DNA of 9,149 nucleotides from JABMMZ01 sp044368575. Lineage in GTDB: Bacteria > Bacteroidota > Bacteroidia > NS11-12g > UBA955. Within the stretch, counting starts at the first letter, position 1; the number at the start of each line of letters is the position of its first letter. Positions 1-6,163 of the stretch are shown here, piece after piece. The stretch lies in contig JBIPPH010000053.1 of NCBI GenBank assembly GCA_044368575.1, positions 1 through 9,149 on the forward strand. Direction: 5' to 3'. The notes under the pieces were generated by a model. The model saw nothing but the letters and a program-made list of their open reading frames with translations. It was not told where the DNA came from and did no database searches. A program made the position numbers and the translations under genes.

Positions 1-176
1 AAATTGACAATGCTAAATTCAAAGACAAGGTTGTGCCAGGAGATTCTTTAGTGATGAAATTGGAATTATTAGAACCAATTCGCAGAGGCATTTGCTTGAT
101 GAAAGGTCGTTGTTATGTTGGTGAGAAATTGGTTAGTGAAGCGGAAATGATGGCTCAAATAATAAAAATTAAATAA
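1..176 (+). CDS. fabZ: 3' end of FabZ (3-hydroxyacyl-ACP dehydratase) domain, probably of an LpxC/FabZ fusion; partial
   Basis: The frame starting at base 3 is open from the window edge to TAA at 174-176 and gives 57 residues. They match the C-terminal part of FabZ: an IDNAKFKDKVVPGD stretch followed by LEPIRRG and a final SEAEMMAQI strand (compare E. coli FabZ IDEARFKRPVVPGD...RRG...CEATMM). FabZ dehydrates (3R)-hydroxyacyl-ACP in fatty acid synthesis. The catalytic His and Glu lie upstream of the window and cannot be checked. In Bacteroidota this domain is usually the C-terminal half of a protein fused to LpxC, the UDP-3-O-acyl-GlcNAc deacetylase, with lpxA immediately downstream. The same order here makes the fusion likely, but the LpxC half is not in the window, so that part is inference. 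The gene ends 46 bases before lpxA and is presumably cotranscribed with it. Confidence 0.9.
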   Translation, partial: IDNAKFKDKVVPGDSLVMKLELLEPIRRGICLMKGRCYVGEKLVSEAEMMAQIIKIK

Positions 177-222
177 TTAGGGGGTAACACACTTTTTTTT
201 GTTTTAAAAATTAAATAGTATC

Positions 223-1008
223 ATGATTCAACCATTAGCATACGTGCATCCCCAATCGAAAGTGGCAGAAAATGTGGTGATTGACCCATTTGTGACCATT
301 CATAAAAATGTTGAGATTGGAGAGGGCAGTTGGATAGGTTCAGGTGCAACCATATTTGAAGGCGCTCGCATTGGTAAAAATGTTAAAATTTTTCCAGGTG
401 CTGTTATTTCAGCTATACCACAAGATTTAAAGTTTGATGGCGAAGAGTCATTAACTGTTATTGGCGATAATACCACCGTTAGAGAATGCGTAACCATTAA
501 CAGAGGCACTAAAGACCGCGGTCAAACCAGTGTTGGAAAGAACTGCTTGATTATGGCCTACAGCCACATTGCACATGATTGCATTATTGGCGATAATGTG
601 ATTTTGGCGAATAGCACTCAAGTAGCAGGTCACGTAGTAGTTGGAGAGCACGCTATATTAGGTGGTGCCACATTGGTACACCAATTCGTACATATCGGCA
701 GACACTGCATGATCAGCGGTGGTTCATTGGTAAGAAAAGATGTACCGCCCTATACTAAAGCCGCAAGAGAGCCGCTGTCTTATGAGGGCGTTAATTCTAT
801 TGGGTTAAGACGTCGTCAATTCACACCTGAAAAAATTTCAGAGATACAAGAAATCTACAGAACCTTATACGTAAGGGGTTACAATAACAATAAAGCCATC
901 GCTCACATAGAGGCCAATATGCCGGCAACACCAGAGCGCGATGAAATCTTGTCATTCATTAAAGAATCTGACAGAGGGATCATGAAAGGCTATATTGGTG
1001 GAAAATAG
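223..1008 (+). CDS. lpxA: UDP-N-acetylglucosamine acyltransferase LpxA
   Basis: LpxA moves a 3-hydroxyacyl chain from ACP to the 3-OH of UDP-GlcNAc, the first step of lipid A synthesis, in the cytoplasm. The 261-residue length is normal (E. coli 262). Residues 1-185 are a left-handed beta helix of imperfect hexapeptide repeats (many [IV]G.[ND][VA] turns); residues 190-261 form the C-terminal helical region (GLRRRQF...IYRTLY). The active-site segment SHIAHDC at 114-120 places the catalytic base at His118, equivalent to E. coli His125; VHQF at 152-155 is also conserved. By ungapped alignment from VHQF, the residue at the hydrocarbon-ruler position (E. coli Gly173) is Gly166, which fits use of long acyl chains; this relies on recalled E. 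coli numbering. The start ATG at 223 suits the family N-terminus. No Shine-Dalgarno is visible, only an A/T-rich leader. It follows the fabZ domain and ends directly against the pyrE stop codon. Confidence 0.96.
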   Translation: MIQPLAYVHPQSKVAENVVIDPFVTIHKNVEIGEGSWIGSGATIFEGARIGKNVKIFPGAVISAIPQDLKFDGEESLTVIGDNTTVRECVTINRGTKDRGQTSVGKNCLIMAYSHIAHDCIIGDNVILANSTQVAGHVVVGEHAILGGATLVHQFVHIGRHCMISGGSLVRKDVPPYTKAAREPLSYEGVNSIGLRRRQFTPEKISEIQEIYRTLYVRGYNNNKAIAHIEANMPATPERDEILSFIKESDRGIMKGYIGGK

Positions 1009-1659
1009 TTAAGCTTGATGGGCATCGCTCCAAGCTTGAGGATTTTTACTCCATTCTGCAATATCTGCTTTAGCCTGTTCACTGATGTAATTGATACTAG
1101 CGGCTTGTTCAGCCAAAGTATTGAATTCGCACAATGAAAGATAAGGGCAATTGGCAGAGGCAAACTTAACAGCCGTTTCAGGGAAGCCATAATTAAAGAT
1201 GCTTACCAATCCTAAAACTTCTATACCGTTTTCTCTGAGGTCTTCTACAGCTTTTAAACTGCTTTTGCCTGTACTAATTAAATCTTCAACGACCACCACT
1301 TTACAGCCCGGGGTAAGTCTGCCTTCAATGCTGTTTTTAAGACCATGTTTTTTAGGTTCAGGTCTAACATAGGCAAAAGGTAAATTCAAAACCTCCGCAA
1401 TTAAAGCTCCTTGGGGAATGCCAGCTGTGGCTACACCAACTATTGCTTCAGCACCTTTAAAGGTTGCTTGAATGGCTTCGCATAAGCTTTTAGTGATGAA
1501 TTGTCTGGTGATAGGGTATGAGAGGGTTACGCGGTTATCGCAATAAACAGGAGAGCGCATGCCTGAAGTCCAAGTAAATGGATTGTCTACATTCAACTTA
1601 ACGGCTTCGCATTCCAATAAATATTGTGCTATTTTTGAACTGATTTCTTTTGCTACCAT
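1009..1659 (-). CDS. pyrE: Orotate phosphoribosyltransferase PyrE
   Basis: PyrE joins orotate to PRPP to give orotidine 5'-monophosphate, the fifth step of de novo UMP synthesis. The 216-residue length is typical. Visible motifs: the substrate region FTWTSGMRSPVYCDNR (28-43); the flexible catalytic loop VRPEPKKHGLKNSIEG (98-113) with Lys103, Lys104 and His105; and the PRPP-binding loop VVVVEDLISTGKS (121-133), close to the usual VEDvitTGgS. The ATG at 1657-1659 fits the family N-terminus. It overlaps by two bases the ATG of the divergent NUDIX gene, so the pyrE promoter must lie inside that gene; a TAATTTTG octamer is found 7 bases upstream of the ATG. The stop codon abuts the lpxA stop with no gap, and the last codons form one side of a probable bidirectional terminator. 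No other pyr genes are in the window. Confidence 0.95.
   Translation of the reverse strand: MVAKEISSKIAQYLLECEAVKLNVDNPFTWTSGMRSPVYCDNRVTLSYPITRQFITKSLCEAIQATFKGAEAIVGVATAGIPQGALIAEVLNLPFAYVRPEPKKHGLKNSIEGRLTPGCKVVVVEDLISTGKSSLKAVEDLRENGIEVLGLVSIFNYGFPETAVKFASANCPYLSLCEFNTLAEQAASINYISEQAKADIAEWSKNPQAWSDAHQA
1011..1047. terminator. Candidate bidirectional intrinsic terminator of lpxA and pyrE
   Basis: AAGCTTG (1011-1017) pairs perfectly with CAAGCTT (1031-1037). Inside it, after a two-base AT bulge, GGGC (1020-1023) pairs with GCTC (1027-1030, one G-U) around an ATC loop. On the + strand TTTTT follows at 1043-1047, five bases after the stem; on the - strand AACTATTTT follows the stem. It lies just after the lpxA stop and includes the last codons and stop of pyrE, which is where terminators for both convergent genes would be needed. 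The spacing to the T-runs is longer than ideal, so termination is inferred. Confidence 0.45.
1606..1637 (+). promoter_or_regulatory. Candidate Bacteroidota-type promoter for the NUDIX gene, inside pyrE
   Basis: TATTTTTG at 1630-1637 is an exact match to the Bacteroidota -7 consensus TAnnTTTG. A TTCG at 1606-1609 lies 20 bases upstream, one base from the -33 consensus TTTG and within the normal 19-21 spacing. Transcription would begin roughly 10-15 bases before the ATG at 1658. The whole element lies within the first 18 codons of pyrE on the opposite strand. The same octamer precedes mazG. Confidence 0.45.
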
Positions 1660-2287
1660 GGCTCAACAAAATTATAAGATATTTATCAATGAGTGTCAGA
1701 TTGTATTGACCAATAATGCTCATCTTTTTAACAGTTCAGACTTTAAAACAATCCAATCAACAGATTTAATAGCATTGATTCAACAGATCACATCTGCCGT
1801 GTACCAAGGGCCTAATCAACTTGTGGTGCCTTGTGTAAAGCCTTCTGCTACCTTTGCGGTTGTCAAAAAACAGTTCAAAACCATTAAAGCGGCTGGCGGG
1901 GTAGTGTTCAATGAACAAGGAGAATTATTATTGATTAAACGCCTTGGTAAGTGGGATTTGCCTAAAGGAAAATTAGATCCAGGAGAAGATTTTAAGTTAG
2001 CGGCCTTAAGGGAAGTGCATGAAGAATGCGGTTTGAATTTCTTAGGCCTATCCAATAAATTAGCAACCACCTATCATGCTTATTGGTTAAAAGGCAGATG
2101 GATACTCAAAAAAACAGTCTGGTTTAAAATGATAGCATGGGGCGATGCATCGGTTCAGCCTCAAATTGAGGAGGGTATTACTGAAGTGGTATGGGTGAAT
2201 AAAGCCTTTATTAAAGCTAAAGATTTTGACACCTATGCCTCATTAAAAGATGTCTTTAATCTAATTGAGTTTCCCAAGCAACGTTAG
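1658..2287 (+). CDS. NUDIX hydrolase with N-terminal extension
   Basis: NUDIX enzymes hydrolyse nucleoside diphosphates linked to another moiety; the substrate of this one cannot be told from sequence. The NUDIX box is complete: G104-x5-E110-x7-R118-E119-V-H-E122-E123-C-G125-L, with all metal-binding glutamates present. Residues 77-180 form the NUDIX fold (AAGGVVFNEQGELLLIKR, then WDLPKGK before the box). Residues 1-75 are an extra domain beginning YKIFINECQIVLT, which I associate with a Bacteroidota NUDIX subfamily. The 209-residue product starts at ATG 1658; the frame is open back to another ATG at 1559, but that would lie deep in pyrE and the extra 33 residues look unlike the family. The start codon shares two bases with the pyrE start inside CCATGG, and the stop overlaps the stop of the next convergent gene. 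The pyrE/NUDIX pairing suggests shared regulation or a nucleotide-related role (inference). Confidence 0.88.
   Translation: MAQQNYKIFINECQIVLTNNAHLFNSSDFKTIQSTDLIALIQQITSAVYQGPNQLVVPCVKPSATFAVVKKQFKTIKAAGGVVFNEQGELLLIKRLGKWDLPKGKLDPGEDFKLAALREVHEECGLNFLGLSNKLATTYHAYWLKGRWILKKTVWFKMIAWGDASVQPQIEEGITEVVWVNKAFIKAKDFDTYASLKDVFNLIEFPKQR
1667..1674 (-). promoter_or_regulatory. Candidate -7 element for pyrE, inside the NUDIX gene
   Basis: Read on the - strand, 1674-1667 is TAATTTTG, an exact TAnnTTTG match, ending 7 bases before the pyrE ATG at 1659. No convincing -33 TTTG is found at the right distance. If used, the pyrE transcript would be almost leaderless. The motif is short and AT-rich, so chance is possible. 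Confidence 0.3.
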
Positions 2288-2775
2288 TTGCCGCTGTTGG
2301 TATAAACCTTTAGGCTGAAGTCTTTTTTATTGATCCAGCCATTTTGCCCAGGACGCTTTTTGATTTCTGATTTTCTAAAGATTTCTCGAATGACTAAGAA
2401 ATAAAAACCACCTGGAATGAACATGGTAATGGCCACAGCGCCAAGAGCAGAAATACGTCTGAATCCCCAGAATTTTTGGTTGCCAGAGTATACCTCTTGG
2501 ATACTGTTAATGGGCATATATTCACCAGAGCGCTCATTGAATGAATTGACTTCATAAAACACAGAATCATTTAAAAACATAAAGCGGCCTTGGTGTATGT
2601 TTTGGCTTTGGTCTTTGAACTTAAATTTACTAAAGGATTCAACCACCATATGCTTGTTGTCTTTGAATGAAATCATCAAATAGCTCTTATTGTTAGCAAT
2701 GGCTGAGCCCATGCTTAATACCATTAGCATTAAAAGACAATAAAACTTATTGGTGTAAACGTTTTTCGCCAGCAT
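2284..2775 (-). CDS. Small exported protein with one C-terminal membrane segment, function unknown
   Basis: I do not recognise this 163-residue family. Residues 1-27 look like a Sec signal peptide: Lys4 and Lys10, a hydrophobic core FYCLLMLMVLSMG, and an A-I-A cleavage motif before Asn28. Residues 30-105 are polar and beta-rich (SYLMISFKDN, GRFMFLNDSVFY, MPINSIQEVY) and could be a small domain outside the inner membrane. Residues 109-129 (ALGAVAITMFIPGGFYFLVI) form a glycine-containing membrane helix followed by a basic stretch (REIFRKSEIKKRPG). The ATG at 2775 lies inside the end of the upstream lipoprotein gene (29-base overlap), indicating coupled translation; the later methionines would remove the positively charged start of the signal peptide. 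It is the last gene of the minus-strand operon, and its TAA overlaps the TAG of the NUDIX gene. Confidence 0.72.
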   Translation of the reverse strand: MLAKNVYTNKFYCLLMLMVLSMGSAIANNKSYLMISFKDNKHMVVESFSKFKFKDQSQNIHQGRFMFLNDSVFYEVNSFNERSGEYMPINSIQEVYSGNQKFWGFRRISALGAVAITMFIPGGFYFLVIREIFRKSEIKKRPGQNGWINKKDFSLKVYTNSGN

Positions 2776-3340
2776 AAATATGAAGTTTTAAATGGTTATT
2801 GATTGGAACTACAGGACAAATATAACTAGAATTGTAATGACAATAAGGATTGTAGGCCAAATTAAAATCTAATACAACATTGTTTTCCTCTTTGTAGTCA
2901 ATATCAATATAGCGCCCAGCTCCATAGGTGCTGCTTTGGTTACTTAAATCCTTAAATGGAATAAACAGTTGTTTGGGATGCAAAGGCGTTTTAGAGTAGG
3001 CTATTAGTGTGCAGTTGGAGTCTTTAAGGGTAAAACTCAATTCAAATAAAGCGTAATAAATGACTTTTTCTTCACTATTGGTATACAACTCAACCATGTT
3101 GCCCTGTATGGGTTTTACATTGGCTCTAACCCTGTAATGTGTGTCAATGTTAAAATAGTGCAAGCCTTTAAAGCCATTGTAGGCATCTTCTGGTAAAATA
3201 CCCTCTTTTATCATGCTGGTATTTTTACTAGATCGACCTTGTTCTATAGCTGAACAATAGGCTTTGTAATCGTTGCTATTGTTGCACGCCGATAAGGTTA
3301 TTAGAATAAATATGGCAATATGAATAATCCTACCAACCAT
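2747..3340 (-). CDS. DUF1684-family lipoprotein
   Basis: A 197-residue protein with a lipoprotein signal peptide: MVGR, hydrophobic core IIHIAIFILIT, and lipobox LSAC with the acylated Cys at 19. Residues 48-193 match the DUF1684 pattern as I know it: ILPEDAYNGFKGLHYF near the start, FIPFKDLSNQSSTYGAGRY (126-144), then DFNLAYNPYCHYN (158-170) and YICPVVP...IYAGEK ending near 193. The two cysteines at 167 and 175 fit the family's YNPyC/CP motifs. The biochemical role of DUF1684 is not known to me. The frame is open to another ATG at 3370, but that puts ten charged residues in front and weakens the signal peptide, so the ATG at 3340 is preferred. It overlaps the transporter end by 40 bases and the next gene by 29, so it is probably made with them. 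It is likely anchored in the inner or outer membrane facing the periplasm. Confidence 0.85.
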   Translation of the reverse strand: MVGRIIHIAIFILITLSACNNSNDYKAYCSAIEQGRSSKNTSMIKEGILPEDAYNGFKGLHYFNIDTHYRVRANVKPIQGNMVELYTNSEEKVIYYALFELSFTLKDSNCTLIAYSKTPLHPKQLFIPFKDLSNQSSTYGAGRYIDIDYKEENNVVLDFNLAYNPYCHYNSSYICPVVPINNHLKLHIYAGEKRLHQ

Positions 3341-4764
3341 AATACAATTACGCCAACGATGTTTAAACACAGACCCACAATGGCCATGTCTTTCAATTGA
3401 ATTTTTCCAGAGCTGTAGACCACGGCATTGGGCGGAGTGCTGATCGGGAACATGAATGCAAAGCTACAAGCTATAGTGGTAGTAATGCCCATGATGTGTG
3501 GGTTGTCTAATCCCATAGATTGTGAGATGCCAAACACAACAGGGATATAAATTTGAGCTAGGGCAACATTGCTCATGAGTTCAGTGAAAAAGACGGCTGA
3601 AGCGATGATCAATAATAATAACCACTCGTATTGCCCGTTTTGTGAGGTTTGAATCCATTTGCCTGCGGCATGAATAGCTCCAGTGGTTTCTAAGCCTTTA
3701 GCCATACACATGCCACCTCCAAATAACAATAAGATTTCCCAACTGATGTGTTTTAAATCTGATACTACTAATAATTGACGCTTATTTGCTTGCCCAGATG
3801 GCATAAAGAATAGCAGTAAACCAAATACAATTGCCACACTGTATTCTTCAATTTTAAACGCCAGGTTTTGAGCTTTAAGCCAATCGTTGATCAATTGCCC
3901 AAATACCCAAAAAAATATGGCCAATGAAAATAGGATTAAAGTGCGTTTTTCAGCTTTACCCATTTTGCCAATCTGACTGGATTGTTTGTCAAGTAAAGCA
4001 GCTACTTCTGGAAGGCTGTGCATCTTAACTTTAAAGAATACATTGGCCATGAATTGGTAGCTCAACCATAGCATTAAAAGACTTAATGGAATCCCCAATA
4101 CCATCCATTTGAAAAAGCTAACGGGCTCATTTAATAATAGTTCGGATAAGCCTTTGTAAACAATGTTGGGCGGGGTGCCGATAATGGTAGCTATACCGCC
4201 AATATTGGCCCCATAAGCAATGCCTAAAATCAAGCAGGCAAAAAACGCTTTGTTGCTGGGATTGTTTTTGTCTTGAATGGTATTAACAATTGATATTGCC
4301 ACTGGTAACATCATAATGGCTGTAGCTGTGTTACTGATCCACATGCTAATGAGACAAGTACTCAACATCATGCCCCAAATAATGCCCTTGGGGTTATCTC
4401 CAGTTAAAGATAATAATTTAAAAGCAATGCGTTTGTGTAAGTCCCATTTTTCAACACTGTAGGCCAATAGAAAACCGCCAAAAAACAACAGAATGGTATG
4501 GTTTAGATAGGCTTTGTAAATGCTTGTGAAGTCTAAAATGCCATGCAAAGGCATTAGGCCAATGGGCAATAAGGATGATAGCCAAATCGGAATGGGCTCA
4601 ACTATCCATAAATTGATCAGTAGAGCGGCTATGCCTATGGAGCCATAAAAGCTGCCTTGAGCGGGTTCTATTGCACTGCCCCAATACCAACACAACAAAT
4701 ACACCAACAAACCTGGTAAGCTTGCAAGTATTGATTTTGTGCTAGGTTTAGTGAGGGCTTTCAT
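3301..4764 (-). CDS. SLC13/DASS-family sodium:dicarboxylate (or other anion) symporter
   Basis: A 487-residue inner-membrane protein, hydrophobic throughout, with the length of the family. The divalent anion:Na+ symporters (SLC13, including VcINDY and SdcS) have two inverted halves, each with a substrate/sodium loop. In half one, SNTATAIMMLP begins at 144 and GTPPNIVY at 196; in half two, MSNVALAQIYIPV begins at 397 and STPPNAVVYSSG at 442. The TPPN pair and the first SNT motif are diagnostic. The second SNT motif reads SNV here, which may affect substrate choice. The likely substrate is a C4-dicarboxylate or related anion, but sulfate, citrate or others cannot be excluded. Its ATG shares one base with the TGA of the preceding LysM gene (TGATG), so translation is probably coupled. 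Its final helix (VIVLWLVGLFILPYLF) overlaps in another frame with the signal peptide of the next gene. Confidence 0.9.
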   Translation of the reverse strand: MKALTKPSTKSILASLPGLLVYLLCWYWGSAIEPAQGSFYGSIGIAALLINLWIVEPIPIWLSSLLPIGLMPLHGILDFTSIYKAYLNHTILLFFGGFLLAYSVEKWDLHKRIAFKLLSLTGDNPKGIIWGMMLSTCLISMWISNTATAIMMLPVAISIVNTIQDKNNPSNKAFFACLILGIAYGANIGGIATIIGTPPNIVYKGLSELLLNEPVSFFKWMVLGIPLSLLMLWLSYQFMANVFFKVKMHSLPEVAALLDKQSSQIGKMGKAEKRTLILFSLAIFFWVFGQLINDWLKAQNLAFKIEEYSVAIVFGLLLFFMPSGQANKRQLLVVSDLKHISWEILLLFGGGMCMAKGLETTGAIHAAGKWIQTSQNGQYEWLLLLIIASAVFFTELMSNVALAQIYIPVVFGISQSMGLDNPHIMGITTTIACSFAFMFPISTPPNAVVYSSGKIQLKDMAIVGLCLNIVGVIVLWLVGLFILPYLF

Positions 4765-6038
4765 CAGCTGCGTTTAGCCAATTTTTTCTTTTGTGCCAAA
4801 GTCATGGTGTTGATCTTTTTGTATTGCGTTACTTTGGCTTTTGGAACTTTAATCTTCAATTTTTGGCCTTTAAAAATATGGTCCCTTTTCATGCCGTTCC
4901 ATTTCCGAATATCACTAACTCTGCAATCAAACAAGTCTGCAATTAAAAGCAATCCATCGCCCTTTTTAACCACATAGGTAATGGTTGTGGTTTTGCTTTC
5001 GCGAACAGGATTAGGTTTGTCTTCTTCATCGTCGTCTTCTCTGGTTTCAATGTTTAATGAATCTTTGATTACTGGCGGTTTAGGGATGATCAGACTGTTG
5101 TCTAATATGAGAGAATCACTGATGCTAGAATCCAAAGTGGTAACAGGGGCAGGGAATAAGATTGCACGTAAATTGCGGTACTCAATGATCTTGTCTTTAG
5201 GGAGCTTAAGGCCTGTTGAGTTGTAAATGACAGGAACAATGCCAAGTCTTAACTCTGGATTGCACAATTGAACAAGCTCCTCTGACAGATTTAAATTGAA
5301 CGCAATCGCATTCAAGCCAATTTCTCTTTCTACATGAACGGTATCTGTATCCGGTAATCTATACTTGATTGGCAATATTTTATGGTCGTTATAAAAGTTC
5401 CATATATACCAAAAAGCCATGTAGTTAACTGCTGCATTCTGGAACTCTGGGCTGAGCTGATTGTGCACCACCGCATAGTCCAAATTGTTATTGGCGCGAT
5501 GAATGGCCATATTCATGTTGATGGGCCCTGTCTTAAATGCCACAAGGGTTTTTAACCAATCTTGATAGATCAATTGAAGATCCTTGAAATAATTAGCCGC
5601 CACTTTACTGCTTTTGTCTGGGTTGCGGCGAAAATCAACATAACTGTTGGAGTTCAGTTTGTACTTTTTGGCTATGGCATAACTCATAGACCACATGCCG
5701 CTTCCACCATCAGGATCAACATACAATGGATCTGAATTGCAAAATGCCGCAGAAGCCAAAAACAATTGTTTAGGGATGCCTGCTTGGTCAAAATATGGAC
5801 CGTATAATTGTTGGTAATACTGGGTTTTGCCAATCAGTATTGAGGTGCTGTTGTTGAGGTTTTTTAAATAATTGCCAATCTGTTTTCGGACTTGTTCATT
5901 ATAAAAAATAGGGACCTGGGAATTGGTCTTTAAAAGTTTTTGAAAATAAGGATCTTTGATATAGGTTGAATCATAGGTATTGGCTTGCAGATTAGCAATC
6001 CAAGTCAAAATCATCAACAATAAAGCAGTTCGTTTCAT
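4764..6038 (-). CDS. Secreted MltD-like protein with degenerate lytic transglycosylase domain and C-terminal LysM
   Basis: A 424-residue exported protein: signal peptide 1-19 (MKRTALLLMILTW, cleavage after L-Q-A); a region aligning with the MltD-type SLT domain at about 75-185; a LysM-like segment at about 234-280 (VHVEREIGLNAIAFNLNLS, then CNPELRLGIVP); a Ser/Pro linker with the acidic run EDDDEED (334-340); a clear LysM at 354-398 (TYVVKKGDGLLLIADLF, IRKWNGM, GQKLKIKV); and a basic tail. The fold signature survives (AGIPKQL, YVDFRRNPDKSSKVAANYFKDL), but the catalytic motifs do not: the ES pair is Phe99-Cys100, the usual G-x-W-Q is GMWS (114-117), and AYNAG is AFKTG (167-171). It therefore probably binds peptidoglycan without cutting it. 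It is the first gene of the four-gene operon; the reading frame is intact, so it is not a pseudogene. Confidence 0.85.
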   Translation of the reverse strand: MKRTALLLMILTWIANLQANTYDSTYIKDPYFQKLLKTNSQVPIFYNEQVRKQIGNYLKNLNNSTSILIGKTQYYQQLYGPYFDQAGIPKQLFLASAAFCNSDPLYVDPDGGSGMWSMSYAIAKKYKLNSNSYVDFRRNPDKSSKVAANYFKDLQLIYQDWLKTLVAFKTGPINMNMAIHRANNNLDYAVVHNQLSPEFQNAAVNYMAFWYIWNFYNDHKILPIKYRLPDTDTVHVEREIGLNAIAFNLNLSEELVQLCNPELRLGIVPVIYNSTGLKLPKDKIIEYRNLRAILFPAPVTTLDSSISDSLILDNSLIIPKPPVIKDSLNIETREDDDEEDKPNPVRESKTTTITYVVKKGDGLLLIADLFDCRVSDIRKWNGMKRDHIFKGQKLKIKVPKAKVTQYKKINTMTLAQKKKLAKRS

Positions 6039-6075
6039 GTAGCTTGTTAACGGAAAATGGGCTTTTTAATTGTTA

Positions 6076-6083
6076 CGAATATA
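6076..6083 (-). promoter_or_regulatory. Weak candidate -7 element for the four-gene minus-strand operon
   Basis: Read on the - strand, 6083-6076 is TATATTCG, one base from TAnnTTTG, 37 bases before the ATG at 6038. The -33 region has only a poor TTTA match (6109-6106) at 22-base spacing. A promoter is expected in this 137-base divergent gap, and this is the best candidate I see, but support is weak. Confidence 0.22.
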
Positions 6084-6163
6084 AGGCTTTAATTCGGCAT
6101 GTTTGTAAAAGTTTTCCCTTATTTGTTAAGACATACTGCTGTTAAAAACCACCTGTAAACTGC

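Noticed and set aside
193..200. Run of eight T between fabZ and lpxA as a terminator
   Set aside because: No stem precedes it, and the two genes are expected to be cotranscribed.
1559..1657. N-terminal extension of the NUDIX protein from an upstream in-frame ATG
   Set aside because: It would add 33 residues without resemblance to NUDIX proteins, encoded entirely inside pyrE; ATG 1658 gives the expected family start and has a better placed promoter motif.
3341..3370. Ten extra residues at the start of the DUF1684 lipoprotein
   Set aside because: The charged stretch MFKHRWRNCI in front of an already complete signal peptide is unlikely; ATG 3340 gives a standard lipoprotein leader.
2725..4082. 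14-base direct repeat TAGCATTAAAAGAC at 2725-2738 and 4069-4082
   Set aside because: Both copies lie in coding sequence for hydrophobic Leu/Met-rich segments in an AT-rich genome; coincidence of codon use is enough.
4981..5226. Open frame on the + strand opposite the LysM gene
   Set aside because: It is a low-complexity Ser/Leu-rich antisense shadow of the acidic linker, without family resemblance or start signals.
4764..6038. LysM/transglycosylase gene as a pseudogene
   Set aside because: No frameshift or stop, intact signal peptide and LysM domain, and coupled translation with the next gene; loss of catalytic residues points to a pseudoenzyme instead.
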